From positions 2,789,568 through 2,853,567 of the forward strand of contig CM074807.1 of assembly GCA_037447605.1 (NCBI GenBank): a stretch of 64,000 nt of DNA, given 5' to 3'. Position numbers and translations under genes: made by a program. The notes under the pieces are model-generated. The model saw only the letters and a program-made list of their open reading frames with translations. It ran no database searches and was not told the DNA's origin. The DNA is from Zygnema circumcarinatum (taxonomy: Eukaryota > Streptophyta > Zygnematophyceae > Zygnematales > Zygnemataceae). This document shows positions 49,101 through 60,500 of this stretch, piece by piece; within the stretch, counting starts at the first letter, position 1; each line of letters starts with the position of its first letter.

Positions 49101-50480
49101 AACTAGCTCCACTCGATTGTGAGGAACTTCCTGATCAACACGCACAGTTCCAATTGGACCGTCTGCAATGGCCCAGACATTTTGTTCTCGGTGTTTCAAG
49201 TGGAGTCTCGCCACACTGCCGTTTGCCAACTTGTGATCATCGTCAAGTCTTTCAGGATGCAAAACAAAGTATTCGGAAGTATCGGCGAGGCAGATGAGAC
49301 CACTATCTGTTACTGCTGCAATCTTATGAGAGTCCGCACTGACGGCCAGCATCGAAAACGATAATCTTGAAACTCCGCAGTATGAGACAAAATCTAGAAG
49401 GCCAACAGGCGTTCCTGAGGATGCCGACCATATGTAAACCTGCCCTGTGCTAAACAGACCAAAAAGCAGCTCGTCTGTCAGAGAGAAGCTAGCCCACCAT
49501 GCTGTCGTTGCTTGTGCTTGCTCAAGCTCATTTTGTTTAGAAGAAGGCGATCCCCACGGCTGCAACACTATTTTCTGCTCGTGCCACTCCAAACCCCAAG
49601 AATGAACTCTTGCAAGGATAGCGAAGCTCCCAGCGAGGACTTTCTGCGAGATTAAGGATTTTTTCAGAACTGAAATGCACGCGACCAGGCAATTCGATGG
49701 AGAGCTATGGAGTTCCAACAAGCTGCTGGAGCGCGCACCCAAAACGTCAGAATTCTCTGGTGCCGGCATGGAGAATAGGCACTCGTATCCTTGGGATGAT
49801 GCGGGCAATGCAGAAGCCATACAGCGTGTAAGGCTATTCTGCGCGTGTGGCCACGGAAAGTACATACGAAATCCTTTTTCCGAGTCCAACTCGAGGTCTG
49901 GACCCCATTGCAAGTCCCATTCTTGCTTATCCTCATGCAAACTTGCTCTTGAAGTGTGGTTAATCCCATTAAGTGGGCCTGAGAAGGAGTAAACCACGAG
50001 ACCATGGCTGCCGGCAACAAGCAAAAACTCCTGATACGTGGTGTGTTTGCTCGGGACAGGCGTGGGGTCACCGTCCTGAGGACATGCCCATGCATGGGAG
50101 TATGCGGCATGGCCGTGGGCTGCAGGCCACAGCGGTATTGAGGGCAAGGATGGAGCCAAACAGTACAGCAGAGGCGGTCCATGAGAGGGGCGGAGTGCAA
50201 GTAGGCGACGCGAGGGAGAAAGCTTCGTAAGGAGTGAAGAAGGAGGAGGTGCAGACTCCCAGCGATGCAGCGCCACCACCTGCATCGCTTCCTCTGCCCC
50301 TCCGCTGTTGCTGCTCATTAGCACCGCCTTTCCCCACAGATTCCGGAACCCCTCCACTGCGTCATATGCGAGCCTGCCTGCAATACTAATACGGCCTTCA
50401 AAGCCTTCAGCTCCCCCAGCTCCGCTCCGCCTCGCCTCTCTCCCTCCCTCGCTCCCTCCCTGGGAGGGAGGACGACTCAT
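37184..50480 (-). CDS. SPG11: Spatacsin (SPG11)-like giant protein
   Basis: Plant spatacsin homologue; animal spatacsin works with AP-5 in lysosome reformation. Twenty-four phase-consistent exons give about 2,969 residues: 50480-48518, 48021-47943, 47608-47480, 47354-47108, 46902-46516, 46409-46224, 46131-45817, 45739-45149, 45013-44650, 44520-44366, 44258-44061, 43934-43776, 43462-42944, 42843-42784, 42568-42258, 41929-41509, 41296-40874, 40717-40601, 40374-40262, 40146-39459, 39251-38997, 38830-38657, 38364-38035, 37909-37184. The N-terminus resembles a beta-propeller; the rest is alpha-helical. The C-terminus has the spatacsin domain with LEARARETVSRW, AQASLMALQIGLPDALW and AGPLVLRRGHGGAYMPLM. 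Introns 18 (GAG|GCAAGT) and 23 (ATG|GCAAGC) use GC donors. ATG 50318 (MSSNSGG) is an alternative start. Confidence 0.9.
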
Positions 50481-51367
50481 GGAGCCGTACAGGACGTACA
50501 ATAACCGCTGTACGAACCGTATTATTGTACGGACAGTCCGCACCGTGCCGGGAAAAGGTGGTGCCACGTGGCGAACTCGGGCTGTTGGGCTGACGGCGGT
50601 TTCCTTGTCGCTGTTGAGGTCGTTCCGTTTGGGGCCAACGGTCATGGAAACAGTTCGTGGCAGACTGCGAGCAGAGCAGAACTGCCGCATGGGCAAGGAG
50701 CGCCAGAGTGCTGCACAACACTGGCTGGGGCTGTATCTCTCCAGCAATTGGTTTACGGTACGGCGTGTTTTTTTTAAATTTATAACAAAACATGCTTCAG
50801 CGAGCTTCATGTAGACTGAATTCCCACACAAGTGAACCGAAAGCCAACAGCTGCGAAAAGCGAGCGTTGACAGGCAGGCAGCGGGGGGGGGCACGTCAGG
50901 TATTTCAAATGCTCGTGAAAGATCAAGCTCTTTCGAGTCTGGCACCGGAGATTTTTCAACCAAAATACAGTCAAAAAGTAAAACATGATAAAGCAGATGA
51001 TGCCCGCCAGCGCCAACTGCTCGTGAAGACGACCAGTGGGAGGAGGAGCATCACATTCAAAATTGATTCTGCCACCGCTGCATCCTTATGTCCCGGTTTG
51101 AGTGCCTGAACTCTCAGCGCCTTACAGAGAGGCGCACGCCCCACGTGCCCACTATATGAAGCCGCACATTGAGCGCATACAAGCTGCTGCCGCTACCAAC
51201 AAGAATGAGCCCTCTCCTTCGCATCAGCAATCATCGCGCTAATGGTTCGGCCGAATCCGGCCACGGAGTGTGAGGCCCATAGGGACCCATGGGAGTAATA
51301 TGGTCAGAGAGGGGGGGCACAGGGAGGCAGCAGAGGCGGCATCATGGCTCCAACTTGCTTGTGGAGG
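50481..51367. promoter_or_regulatory. SPG11 promoter region and arginase 3' flank
   Basis: 890 bp. It contains a GTACG-rich block at 50484-50530 (including CGCTGTACGAACCG and TTGTACGGAC) and GCCACGTGG at 50563-50571, the same pair of motifs seen upstream of the carrier and NSUN5 genes. The arginase 3' UTR occupies the distal end. No gene was recognised. Confidence 0.55.
50778..50784 (-). promoter_or_regulatory. TATA-box candidate for SPG11
   Basis: TATAAAT on the minus strand within TTATAAATTTAAA, about 300 bp upstream of the proposed start codon. If used, transcription would start near 50750, so the open frame running up to 50963 is not all translated. Confidence 0.5.
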
Positions 51368-54342
51368 TTACTTGGAGATTTGGGCTGCCAACTCTCGAGC
51401 AAGCTTTGCCGCCACCATGGCTGTCATCCCGTCCACCGTGTCGCGCTGAGGGTTGAATTCCACCACATCCGCGCCAACAATGTCTCCTGCAGTCGTACCG
51501 GATGCCCAGACTGCTTGCATTAGGGGGGGGTGAAGGAGATAAGGTTAGGACTGCTGCATGCTCAGCTTGTTGAAGCCTGGTAAGGACAAGTCTTCAACAG
51601 CAAAGTACGGCCTCGTTCTCTGAGAACAGAGAATCTTATTTCTTGAGCACTAATTGCGGCAGTTACTACACCGCGTGGCATGCCAAGGTCCTGGGGGTTT
51701 CAGCACAGCGACTCGCCTTCAAGGTTGTGCAAAATGTTGAGTACGTCGCGGAAGGCCAAGCCTCCCGCTTCAATGTGAGACACTCCAGGGGCTATCGAAG
51801 GATCGAGGCAGTCCACATCAATGGAGATGTACACCCCTTTCACTCCTTCACCCAGTTTCTGCAAATGCACCACCTCCAATTACTGTCGTCCCTCCCTCTG
51901 CCTCCTCCGCATTCCCTGGAAAAGAGGCTGTGAGGCAGCCTTCATCCTTATTGCACTCTTTTCAATAAATGATAAATCATCCTTCACAATGGACATACCA
52001 GCATTCAAGGAATCCAATCCACAACGGCATTTAACACCGTATCGACATCCGGCCCAACTCACCAAACTCTCAAGGAAGGCGCGATCTTTATGGAAGTTGC
52101 GCATCTCGTACTGTTCAGCCCCGAACTTCTTCCCTTGCGCACGGCCCTCCTTGGTGATGGACCGCAGCCCCACCTGCGTCCGGTTCAACCTTCGGCCACT
52201 GATTGTAAGTTAACAACCACCCTACAGCAAAAGTACTTTCTCTGCGTGGGCCTTTCTCTCCCCTAGCACAGCTGCCAGGTTGGGCTTTGCGACTAGCGCG
52301 GTTGGTCATTGCAGGACCTGCAAGAGGCGTCGCACGTGTCCTCCCTCCATTATGCGAGCAAAGGGCGAAGCGTGGGAGAAGTAGTTCCCCTCAAAAGCGA
52401 CATAGTTATCGGGATGCGCATCCAGATGCAAGATATCGACGGGCCCTCCAAGGTGCTCCGTGACAGCACGCACCACGGGGTAGGAGATGGAGTGATCACC
52501 TCCCAGCACAAGGGGTCTCAGAGGGCTCTGCCTCACCCCATCGCCAGTGAAATTTTTTCTTAAGATGCAATCACAGGAAGAGGTAGCGCTTTGTGCAGCC
52601 AACCGTAGGAAAGGCACTGAGTGCTAGCACTGGGTAGCAATGATCTTGATCTGTCGTAGAGGGGGACCTATGCCTACCTCTGCCATGACGAGCTTTACTG
52701 AGTCGCTGATAACTCGCATGAGCCGCTCATCGTCCAGTCCGCTGTCCCGCAGCTCCTGCACCGGCACGTCTCCGCAGTCGGACAGAACCCGCGGGTCAGT
52801 GAGGACCAGTCCTGAACCCCGGCCGCGCTCACACACACAATCAGTCACAGACAGAACACGCCCAAGTGAACCTTTAGCAGACGCAGGCAGCCGACAAGAC
52901 AAGGCTAAGCACCACCTTGCAAGAATTTCCAAGAGGCGAATTCAGTCTTGGCAAATGACATGGACTGTCCCAGACAAACGGGCGAGCAGGTCTCTCAGCT
53001 ATCGTCATGGCTCCCCATTGTTGATGTATCCTTCCAAGCCTCCTCACTTGCTTTCTCACTAGTTCTGCATCATGCTTACCTTCTTCCGTGGTGGAATTAG
53101 TGCTTCCGCACCAAATGGCTTCTCGAATACGTGGAGGAGCAAAGGCAGGTCCTTGAAGAAAGGAGGAGTTGTGGCCCAGAGGCACCCCAAGAAGGCATGC
53201 AGTGGCCTGAGAACCGCCGGCTCTGGTAACCGCCTCCGCCTGCAGCACCACACGATCCATGTGAAGACATTTACAGATCGCCCAATCCCAAAGAAAAGCA
53301 TTCAAGGTCAAAGAACGAACCAGATAACCATCACAATATGGATACGCTATCATGGCACAAGCTTTAACGTCTCTAAGAGAACGGAGTAATGTAAGCATCA
53401 AAAGGATCAAAGAAAAATGATCCTTGATTGCGAATGGAGAAGACAATAAGCAGCGTAAACTAGCCCAAGTGTATGTCCAAAAAACTAAACTTGACCAACA
53501 ATATCAAATACTTTAACGATTGATAAAAAGAGGCGTCAACAAAAGTAAAGCACATGCATAATGAAAGTGAATTTTCCAGAAGGTTGTGAGGTAGGAGGTA
53601 GTTAAACAAGTCGAAGCTACAGCAATTTAGCGAGGAATATTCGCGTTGTCAAGTTCTTCGAAAGAAATTCGCTAAACTTAACACCATATACAAGCAATGT
53701 TTGAACGTGTGCACATTAGTATCATTGGCATAAATGCTACGGCCATCTGGAAAGGCGTAGACATGAGTCATCCGTCAAGCGCACGAATTTCTTAAAATGT
53801 CCCTAAAAATGGCTTGTGTTCTTGACGGGATCATTGTTGGCTAAACTGGAATTTCGGACGTACGAAGCAAATGAGTATTGCCATTTTTTCCGTAAACAAT
53901 AAAGATGCTTTGCATACCGTAAGCCGTCCTTTTCAGCATGCAAAGACATGAGAAAGTATCTGCAAGTAGGTACGATTTGACGCACTCCTAACGTGCAGCT
54001 TTATGGAACTCTCGGAATTAAACGAATCGTAGGGTTTAGATTGTTTGCCTTCACGGAACCTAGAGGGAGCATAAGACTTCTTCTATATCCTTCGCACGCT
54101 TAGCAACTTGCTAACTAATTGTATAGTCCTGCATGCCTTTGGATTTGAATTCCAGAAGCCAAATGCGACCTGCATTGCTGCGTCCATTTTTTGTAAACAC
54201 CGATTTCCATGGCGAAGAATACCTTGAATCGTGCACGTTCGCGGATAAGAGTTAGAGAAGCTTCCACCACACGCTCCTGCCCAGTGCTGAACTTCCGAAG
54301 CCACCTGGAGCCCCATTGCTGGGCCAGCTGTCGATGCGCCAT
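51368..54342 (-). CDS. ARGAH: Arginase (plant ureohydrolase)
   Basis: Hydrolyses arginine to ornithine and urea, in mitochondria in plants. Seven exons in phase give 331 residues, close to the 342-344 of Arabidopsis ARGAH: 54342-54223, 53239-53080, 52811-52678, 52527-52318, 52173-52063, 51858-51717, 51486-51368. The N-terminus (QWGSRWLRKFSTGQ) looks like a mitochondrial presequence. Plant-arginase landmarks are LLGVPLGHNSSFLQGPAFAPP and REAIWCGSTNS. The binuclear Mn ligands are in GGDHS, DAHPD and the DVDCLDP block, followed by SHIEAGGL and VEFNPQRDTVDGMTAMVAAKLARE. The final intron has a GC donor (GAAG|GCGAGT), the only choice joining HNLEG to DIVGADVV in frame. Intron 1 is 983 bp. ATG 54342 is chosen because the frame above it has only a GTG. 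Confidence 0.94.
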
Positions 54343-54774
54343 GGCTGTAAGGAATTTCACTCCGGCCCTACCTTTTATTAAACTCAGAACAATGAGCTCG
54401 TCACTCGGCGGAAAGGCTGAAGGTTTCCAATATGTGCGTGTCTCCTTGTACCTTTTGTGCCCATCAGCAGAGCCGCACTTACACTGCGCTCTGTGCTAGC
54501 CAGGTGCTGCCTTGGGGGGAGCGCATTCACATGCCTCAGTTTAGGAAAAAAACCGTTGGAACTGGAATCTCGCCAGCAAGGAACAACGCGATTTGTGCAG
54601 CGAACTGTCACATGTAGCTCTATACGTTAAAAAAGGTTTAAAAATGGACGCCAGTTTGCAAGTGCGGCAGTCGGTCAGCGGCGACGCCGGCGGGCCTTCG
54701 CGGGAAGTCTCTGGGAATGTCCTCTTTCATTTAAATTGGATTTCTATGGCAAAAAAAATCGTCATTGCCCTGCC

Positions 54775-54870
54775 CAGCCCCGCCCTGTTCCTCGTGGTTT
54801 CCCATGCTGATGTTGGCCATGTACATCTGATGGCATCATCGCCATCGTGAGACCAATGCCACTTCCTTTC
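54775..54870 (+). repeat. Dispersed repeat, third copy
   Basis: About 95 bp reverse-complementary to 29226-29345: CCTCGTGGTTTCCCATG, then TGATGGCATCATCGCCATCG and TGAGACCAATGCCA. No LTR or polyprotein is adjacent here, which argues that the repeat can occur without the copia element. Confidence 0.78.
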
Positions 54871-54957
54871 CATTTGGTCACTGCTGTAAGATAGTTAGAG
54901 TACGTCTTTCCATATATGACGAGACGTCGCGGGTAAAATCTTACGCTTTTTATGTAA

Positions 54958-55075
54958 TGGTTCCAACCATTGCAATGGCTTCCAACCATTGGATTCATCA
55001 TTGCCAACCATTGGCTATGGTTCCGAGCCATTGGATGGCAAACCATTGCCATGGTTGCGAACCATTGTATCGTCC
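54958..55075. repeat. Degenerate CCATTG-based tandem
   Basis: About nine copies of ACCATTG/GCCATTG spaced by 5-12 bases in 118 bp, directly beyond the third dispersed repeat copy. Confidence 0.7.
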
Positions 55076-55690
55076 ATTATATCATTTACAAAACGATGCC
55101 GTTGCTTTTTGTTGCCCTTACCTAAAAAATGGCACTGTTATATTACTCATACCATACATAGTAAGCTTACCAAAGTCGCCTACCACGCAGCAGCCAAGCT
55201 GAACAACCGAGTACCAACACGCTCCCCAGCAAAGCAGGATAGGGGGAGAGAGATAGGGCGAGGGGGTGAGGGAGGGGAGGGAGGGAGGGGCACTGCAGAA
55301 GGGGATGTATTATGTGACCGCCACCTTACTACAAAGGCTCACGGCCACAGTTCCAGCGAATTACGGCATTTATAATGTTTAAGTGTTAGCTGTAATGAAC
55401 AGAACTAGAAGCGATGCAGAAACTAGATATGAAGCATCGCAAATGATTGATGGAATCCCTCAAATTCAAACCTTTGGCAGCAAAAACGGCTCCCCTGTTC
55501 CAAGATCAGTCACAGGGAAACACAGGGGGGTATCCAGCCAGAGAAGTGCACTTCGTCAGGAAAAAGGGAACTAAGAAAAAGTGGAATGGGGATGAATCAC
55601 ATGCGGAAGAAGTTTGGCAGTAATGGCAGCAATGAATCTGCATTCCACTGCCAGATGGTCAACCTACCTGACGACCACAGGCTTTCCTTA

Positions 55691-57555
55691 TTATCTCGTT
55701 CTTACCACACCTCTAATAGCTGGTAACAATTCGTGAATATTTGAGCGGAAGTGGCGGCGGGAAACCCTATTAAGAGTCATGGGCGCATTATCGAGCATTG
55801 GTAGCGATGAGAGGGCGGAACCAAGGTGCTGCTGCACTTCAGGCGCCTGTGAAGCTAACAGCTCTTTCACCAGAACCTGCGACAGCCATGATAAGGTACT
55901 TGTGAGAAAAAAAAAACTCGACGGCTGAGCGGCACAGATCTTGCAGATGCAGGGTCAAGGTGATACGGAGGCAGAGACCACTTACAGTGTATGCTTGAGG
56001 CTCGCATAATACAAGGGGAAGAAGAGCATCGGCAGCCGGTTCGATAAGTTGGACACTGCAGGTACAATCACACATCACAGGGATGAACTTGAAAAACTGA
56101 AATCATCAAGAGATTGTAATATTACAGAAATAAGGGAAGGGACAGGGCAAGAAGAGCCAAATCACACGGTAATGAGATATTTGGCGCTATCCTGGATGAG
56201 GAAGCAAAAGAAAATTTGGGGAGGGAAACCAATCTTGTATTGCAAGACTGATTGCGAGGCACTAGGGTTTGTAGGCGTTTTCTGAAATCAGGAGCCCACC
56301 TGAGGTCCTCAAACAAAAGTGACTGCAGCAGCATGCGAAGGAATGCAGCTAGCACTCCCTCAGCATTCAGCTTTCCCTGTGCGTGACTGCCCAGACCAGC
56401 CCTTCCCTCTGTTCGCGACTGCCAATGCCAGGAGGCCACCGAATTGAGTGACGAGAAGCAGAGAGTCACCACCTCTAAGTCCTGCACTCCACCTCCCACG
56501 CTAACATCCGTGACCATTTTTCTGTTTTCCAGAAGTAGACCTGCTGAACTTTACCACGCTTAACACTCTTCCTTCCTCGCACCAATGGCTCACCTGATGA
56601 TGCAGTCCAAAATCCAGTGTTTGCACGAAGGGCGAAAAAATTTCCGAAGGCAGTTCCGCCATCTTCTCCGGATGCACAGTCAGCAGGTGCTCCAGCAAGC
56701 GGAAGTACTGCAGACGCTTGCCATCCCGGTCAGCTCCAAAATCCCTGCTGCTCACACAATCAGGGGGGCATTCAGCCTCTACCACCTAACCAGCTACAAG
56801 AGGGGACACCTCATAGAGAGTGCTCCACATCTAGGGGGCCCTAAAGGATGAGGGAGGCACCTGAAGACACAACTTTGGAACTTGCAATAGCTGGGGCGTC
56901 ATGAGAGGCAGAACCACATGTAGGCCTGCGTATAGCACCTACACATGCTCAAAGCCAGAAAGGTAGACATGAAGAGTCGCTTCTCATCAACAAGGGGCAG
57001 AAGATATGAAACATGAGTTTTAAACGCTCTCAGCAATTCAAAACATGCATTGGTCAGAATAATGCTATAGAAAAGCGGCGAGATGCTTCCGATGGCTACG
57101 ACAAACCATAGGGAGCGTCAAGGGATAGCCAATATACACCACATGTTCACCTTTGCAATGTCTGTTCCCTCTTCTCCGTCCCCTTTCTGGTAGAAGTTCA
57201 CCTGTACCCGTCAACCTCCACTGGGCTTCTTCATAACTTCACAAGCAGAGCTGTCTTTTTTCAGAAACGTGTGAAAGTGAGCTTCTCTCACCCCTTCTAC
57301 AAAGAAAGTTATGGTCACAGTGCATTGACTCCCGTGCAAATTATGGGTGACACATTCAAACCGCTTCAATCCACTTGCTTGCTCCTTTCGCCTTATTTCT
57401 CCCATCAATCAGTGTCTGCCTCTTACCAGATCCTTGGAGCTTATGTTCATGAGCAACTGCAGCAACGCTCGCAGGTCCTTATACTTTTCTGACTGTGCCA
57501 TATTAGCCAGACTCCATGAGGCCTCAATTGACACCTGCATGTGAGCCACAAATGG

Positions 57556-57599
<44 letters not shown>

Positions 57600-60500
57600 A
57601 AAAAAAAAAAAAATGAAAAATGGAAATGGGATTATTGCAAATAATGTGGGCGTTCTCTTCGCGATGTGTTTCAGTGAGGCAGAGGATAAAGCGTGTGCAC
57701 CTTGCCACAATTGTTGTTGGTATATGTCTTCAACAGACACATGGAGAACTGTAGCAGCTCTTGACACTCTGCGCTGTTAAGATATGCCATCTCCATCTCC
57801 ACCCATTCGACCCAAAACTTGAGGATGAGGTAGACAACTGAAGGCTGCAGGAACAGTTGCTGACATCAGAAAGGTAGCAAAGAGAAGATTCACTAAAGTT
57901 GCGCACTTTCCGTATGGATTCACATTACTCTCGGCGAGTAAAGCACACGGCACGTACATAGGTAGACAGACACAACTCAGGATATGTCAGTTTTGCAAAG
58001 TCGACTCCATAATGCAGGAGAAACGAGCGGAGGCATGATATACGGAAGATATGAAAGAACAATGCATACATACCTGATTTGTATATGCATTTAGAAGTTG
58101 CAGCGTCGTTTCTCGAAGTGAAAACCCAAGCTGCAGAACAGCTTTCTGGCTTCTGGCAGTGCAGGCCCGTGCAGCACCTCTCAGCCTCTCCAGCATACAA
58201 CTTACCTGCAGAAACAGCAAACATGGAACGTCGTCATGCAGCACCCTCATTTACGGTGCTTCGAGATAACAGCTCCCCTTGGTTCTGCCCTTAATGTCCA
58301 TCCTCCCTTGACGATAAGTTTCAGGTAAACAGATTCATGGGGTAGATACCGCCTTAGCCCTTTTCCCCTCTGAGCAGCTGTCAAGCACAGGTTAGCGACT
58401 ACCTGCCGCAGCACATCCGGCCGCTGTGCGATGTTGCGGAGGTCCTCTCGGCTCGCCAACGCCGTCAACTCTGAGCAAGAGTGCCGCATTAGAGCACTCA
58501 GCCGCCTGCAGGGAAGCAGACAGACTAACAGACTGAGTTAAGCAGAACGAAAAAATGACAAAAAAAGACCAAACACCATTGGTCCCTGATACCAAAAAGG
58601 GTCCTTTTTTGGCTTTACAGGGCAGGGTGAGCAAGCAGTTTTCACATGGAAGGCCTTAAGAGCATGGGTTTACATCGTACTTCAAACCACACACTGGCGG
58701 AACAGAGTAGGTCAATGTGTCTGGGCAAGGGAAGAGTACCCACTCATTACAGAGGTTGGCGTCGGAGGCAGCCGCTGTGCACAGTACTTGTGCGAGAGCC
58801 CTCTTCAAGACCACGTACAGAGCCAACAAAAAGTGTGAGCCGCCGAAAACGGAAATGCACATTAGAGCTTGAAAGTTCCCTTCAAATTTTCTGCTTTCAA
58901 AGGCATGCTGACCAGCTTGCCGCGTGCTTTTAGCAGGCCTAAGATATTCATACATCTTTCAACCTTGAGCATCAAAGGACATTTTCCCAAGCCCACAAGA
59001 CAGACCACACGGTTTCTGGAGGGCAACCAAAGACTGCTCGACTGACACCTATGTGGCATACTACCTAAGGTCCAATTATTGTTGCCGGGCATGCGACATC
59101 AATCAATACTGTGCAGAAGTCTAAAGCAGCAGTACCAGATTGGATTGAACAAAATGGAATAGCACGAACACAAGAGTGGAGAGTAGTGAAGAATTACATG
59201 GAGCGGGGCGGGCAGTGCTGCCAGAAGAGCCTCACCCTCTCCAAAGGCCCTCTCTAAATCTCGCCAATTATCCTGCGTAAAACAGCTATTCACCATTTGA
59301 CTCATCATACACTTCCGTATGAATTTACCAATAGAACATTGACCTTTGATCCCTTAAAACGATTCCGTTGAGTTCTATTGCGTGCATCTCTTGAAGGTGC
59401 TTGCAAAACTGTCAAGCAAAGGTGTTCTTGCACACAAAGGAGCAGAACGCTGACCAGCTGAATCACGTGGGTACATATCTTCCGATGGCGGACAAGTACA
59501 GAGAGCAGCTTGGAGCAGACGAGACCCTGCAATGAAACCCACGGCTTCATGATCACTCTCTTCCTGGCAAACCTTGAGAATGCTTACGAAAACATCAAAC
59601 CCCCGTTGAGCGGAAATACGTGTCCCTAAACGCACCAACCGTACTGCTTTGTCTTGCGTTTGTTTGCCCTCTGGTTACTATCATCTGCAAGTATTGAAAA
59701 GGCTCCGTATACTTGTACCGAGTCCCTGCCTGCACCTTCTACACGGGTGGAGAGTCAAAGATGATGATTGATTTTTTTTGGACTGATCTGATATCTTCTT
59801 TACAAAAGCACTGAATTCAATAGAAAAAACACATGAAATAGCTATCGACCACGGCTGCATCAGATTAATTTTCTCTTCCTCATTCAGAGTTCACCCAAAT
59901 GGTGGGACAAAGATGGTCTATTTTGGGTGCTCTTTTCACTTTGTTCTTCCTCCTTCATTTTCCAGCATCTATCACCACAATGTTGTCTAGCGACTCCATG
60001 GTCTGTGCAAACCGTCCCCTGATGCACGTGTACATACCTGCAAGGTGGTCTCTCCGGGCCATGCGGTGAGAGCAACAAAGGCCACCGCCATGACTGCCTG
60101 CAGCACCTGCGGCCCCTCCCCAGCCTCCCCGAAGGCCTCTGCAAGAACGCGGTGTCCAGAAGCTACCCCTGCTCCTCCACCTCCCCCACCTGCATTCTGT
60201 CCTTCATGCGAAATCTGTCCCCTTATATCGACATCTTTATGCTGCCATGGCGGTGCATTCTTGCCAGGCATCAGGTACGTATCGGCCCAACGTGACAGGA
60301 ACCAAACAACAGCCTGCATGAAAACTCTGTCAAAGTCAGTATCGATGATTTGCACATCGATTACGGACTTAGGAAAGGGAACATGAGCCAGCCCTGTGTC
60401 GGTCGCTTTCCCATAGGGTGCACAGGAAGAGATTGCATCACAGTGCGAGACACTGATATAGACATTTTTTAGAGTGGATCCTCTGGGTTTACGGACAATT

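Larger units (their letters stand above)
54343..55690. other. Intergenic between arginase and exportin-4, with dispersed repeats
   Basis: 1.35 kb: arginase upstream region, then a dispersed repeat copy (54775-54870), a CCATTG-rich degenerate tandem (54958-55075), a purine run near 55243-55290, and the exportin 3' flank. No gene was recognised. Confidence 0.6.

Noticed and set aside
59375-59638. Possible exportin-4 exon (GFDVFVSILKVCQEESDHEA)
   Set aside because: Using it would leave a 16-bp intron before the conserved LVCSKLLSVLV exon. The upstream exon ending ETTLQ joins directly and in phase to that exon, matching the family.
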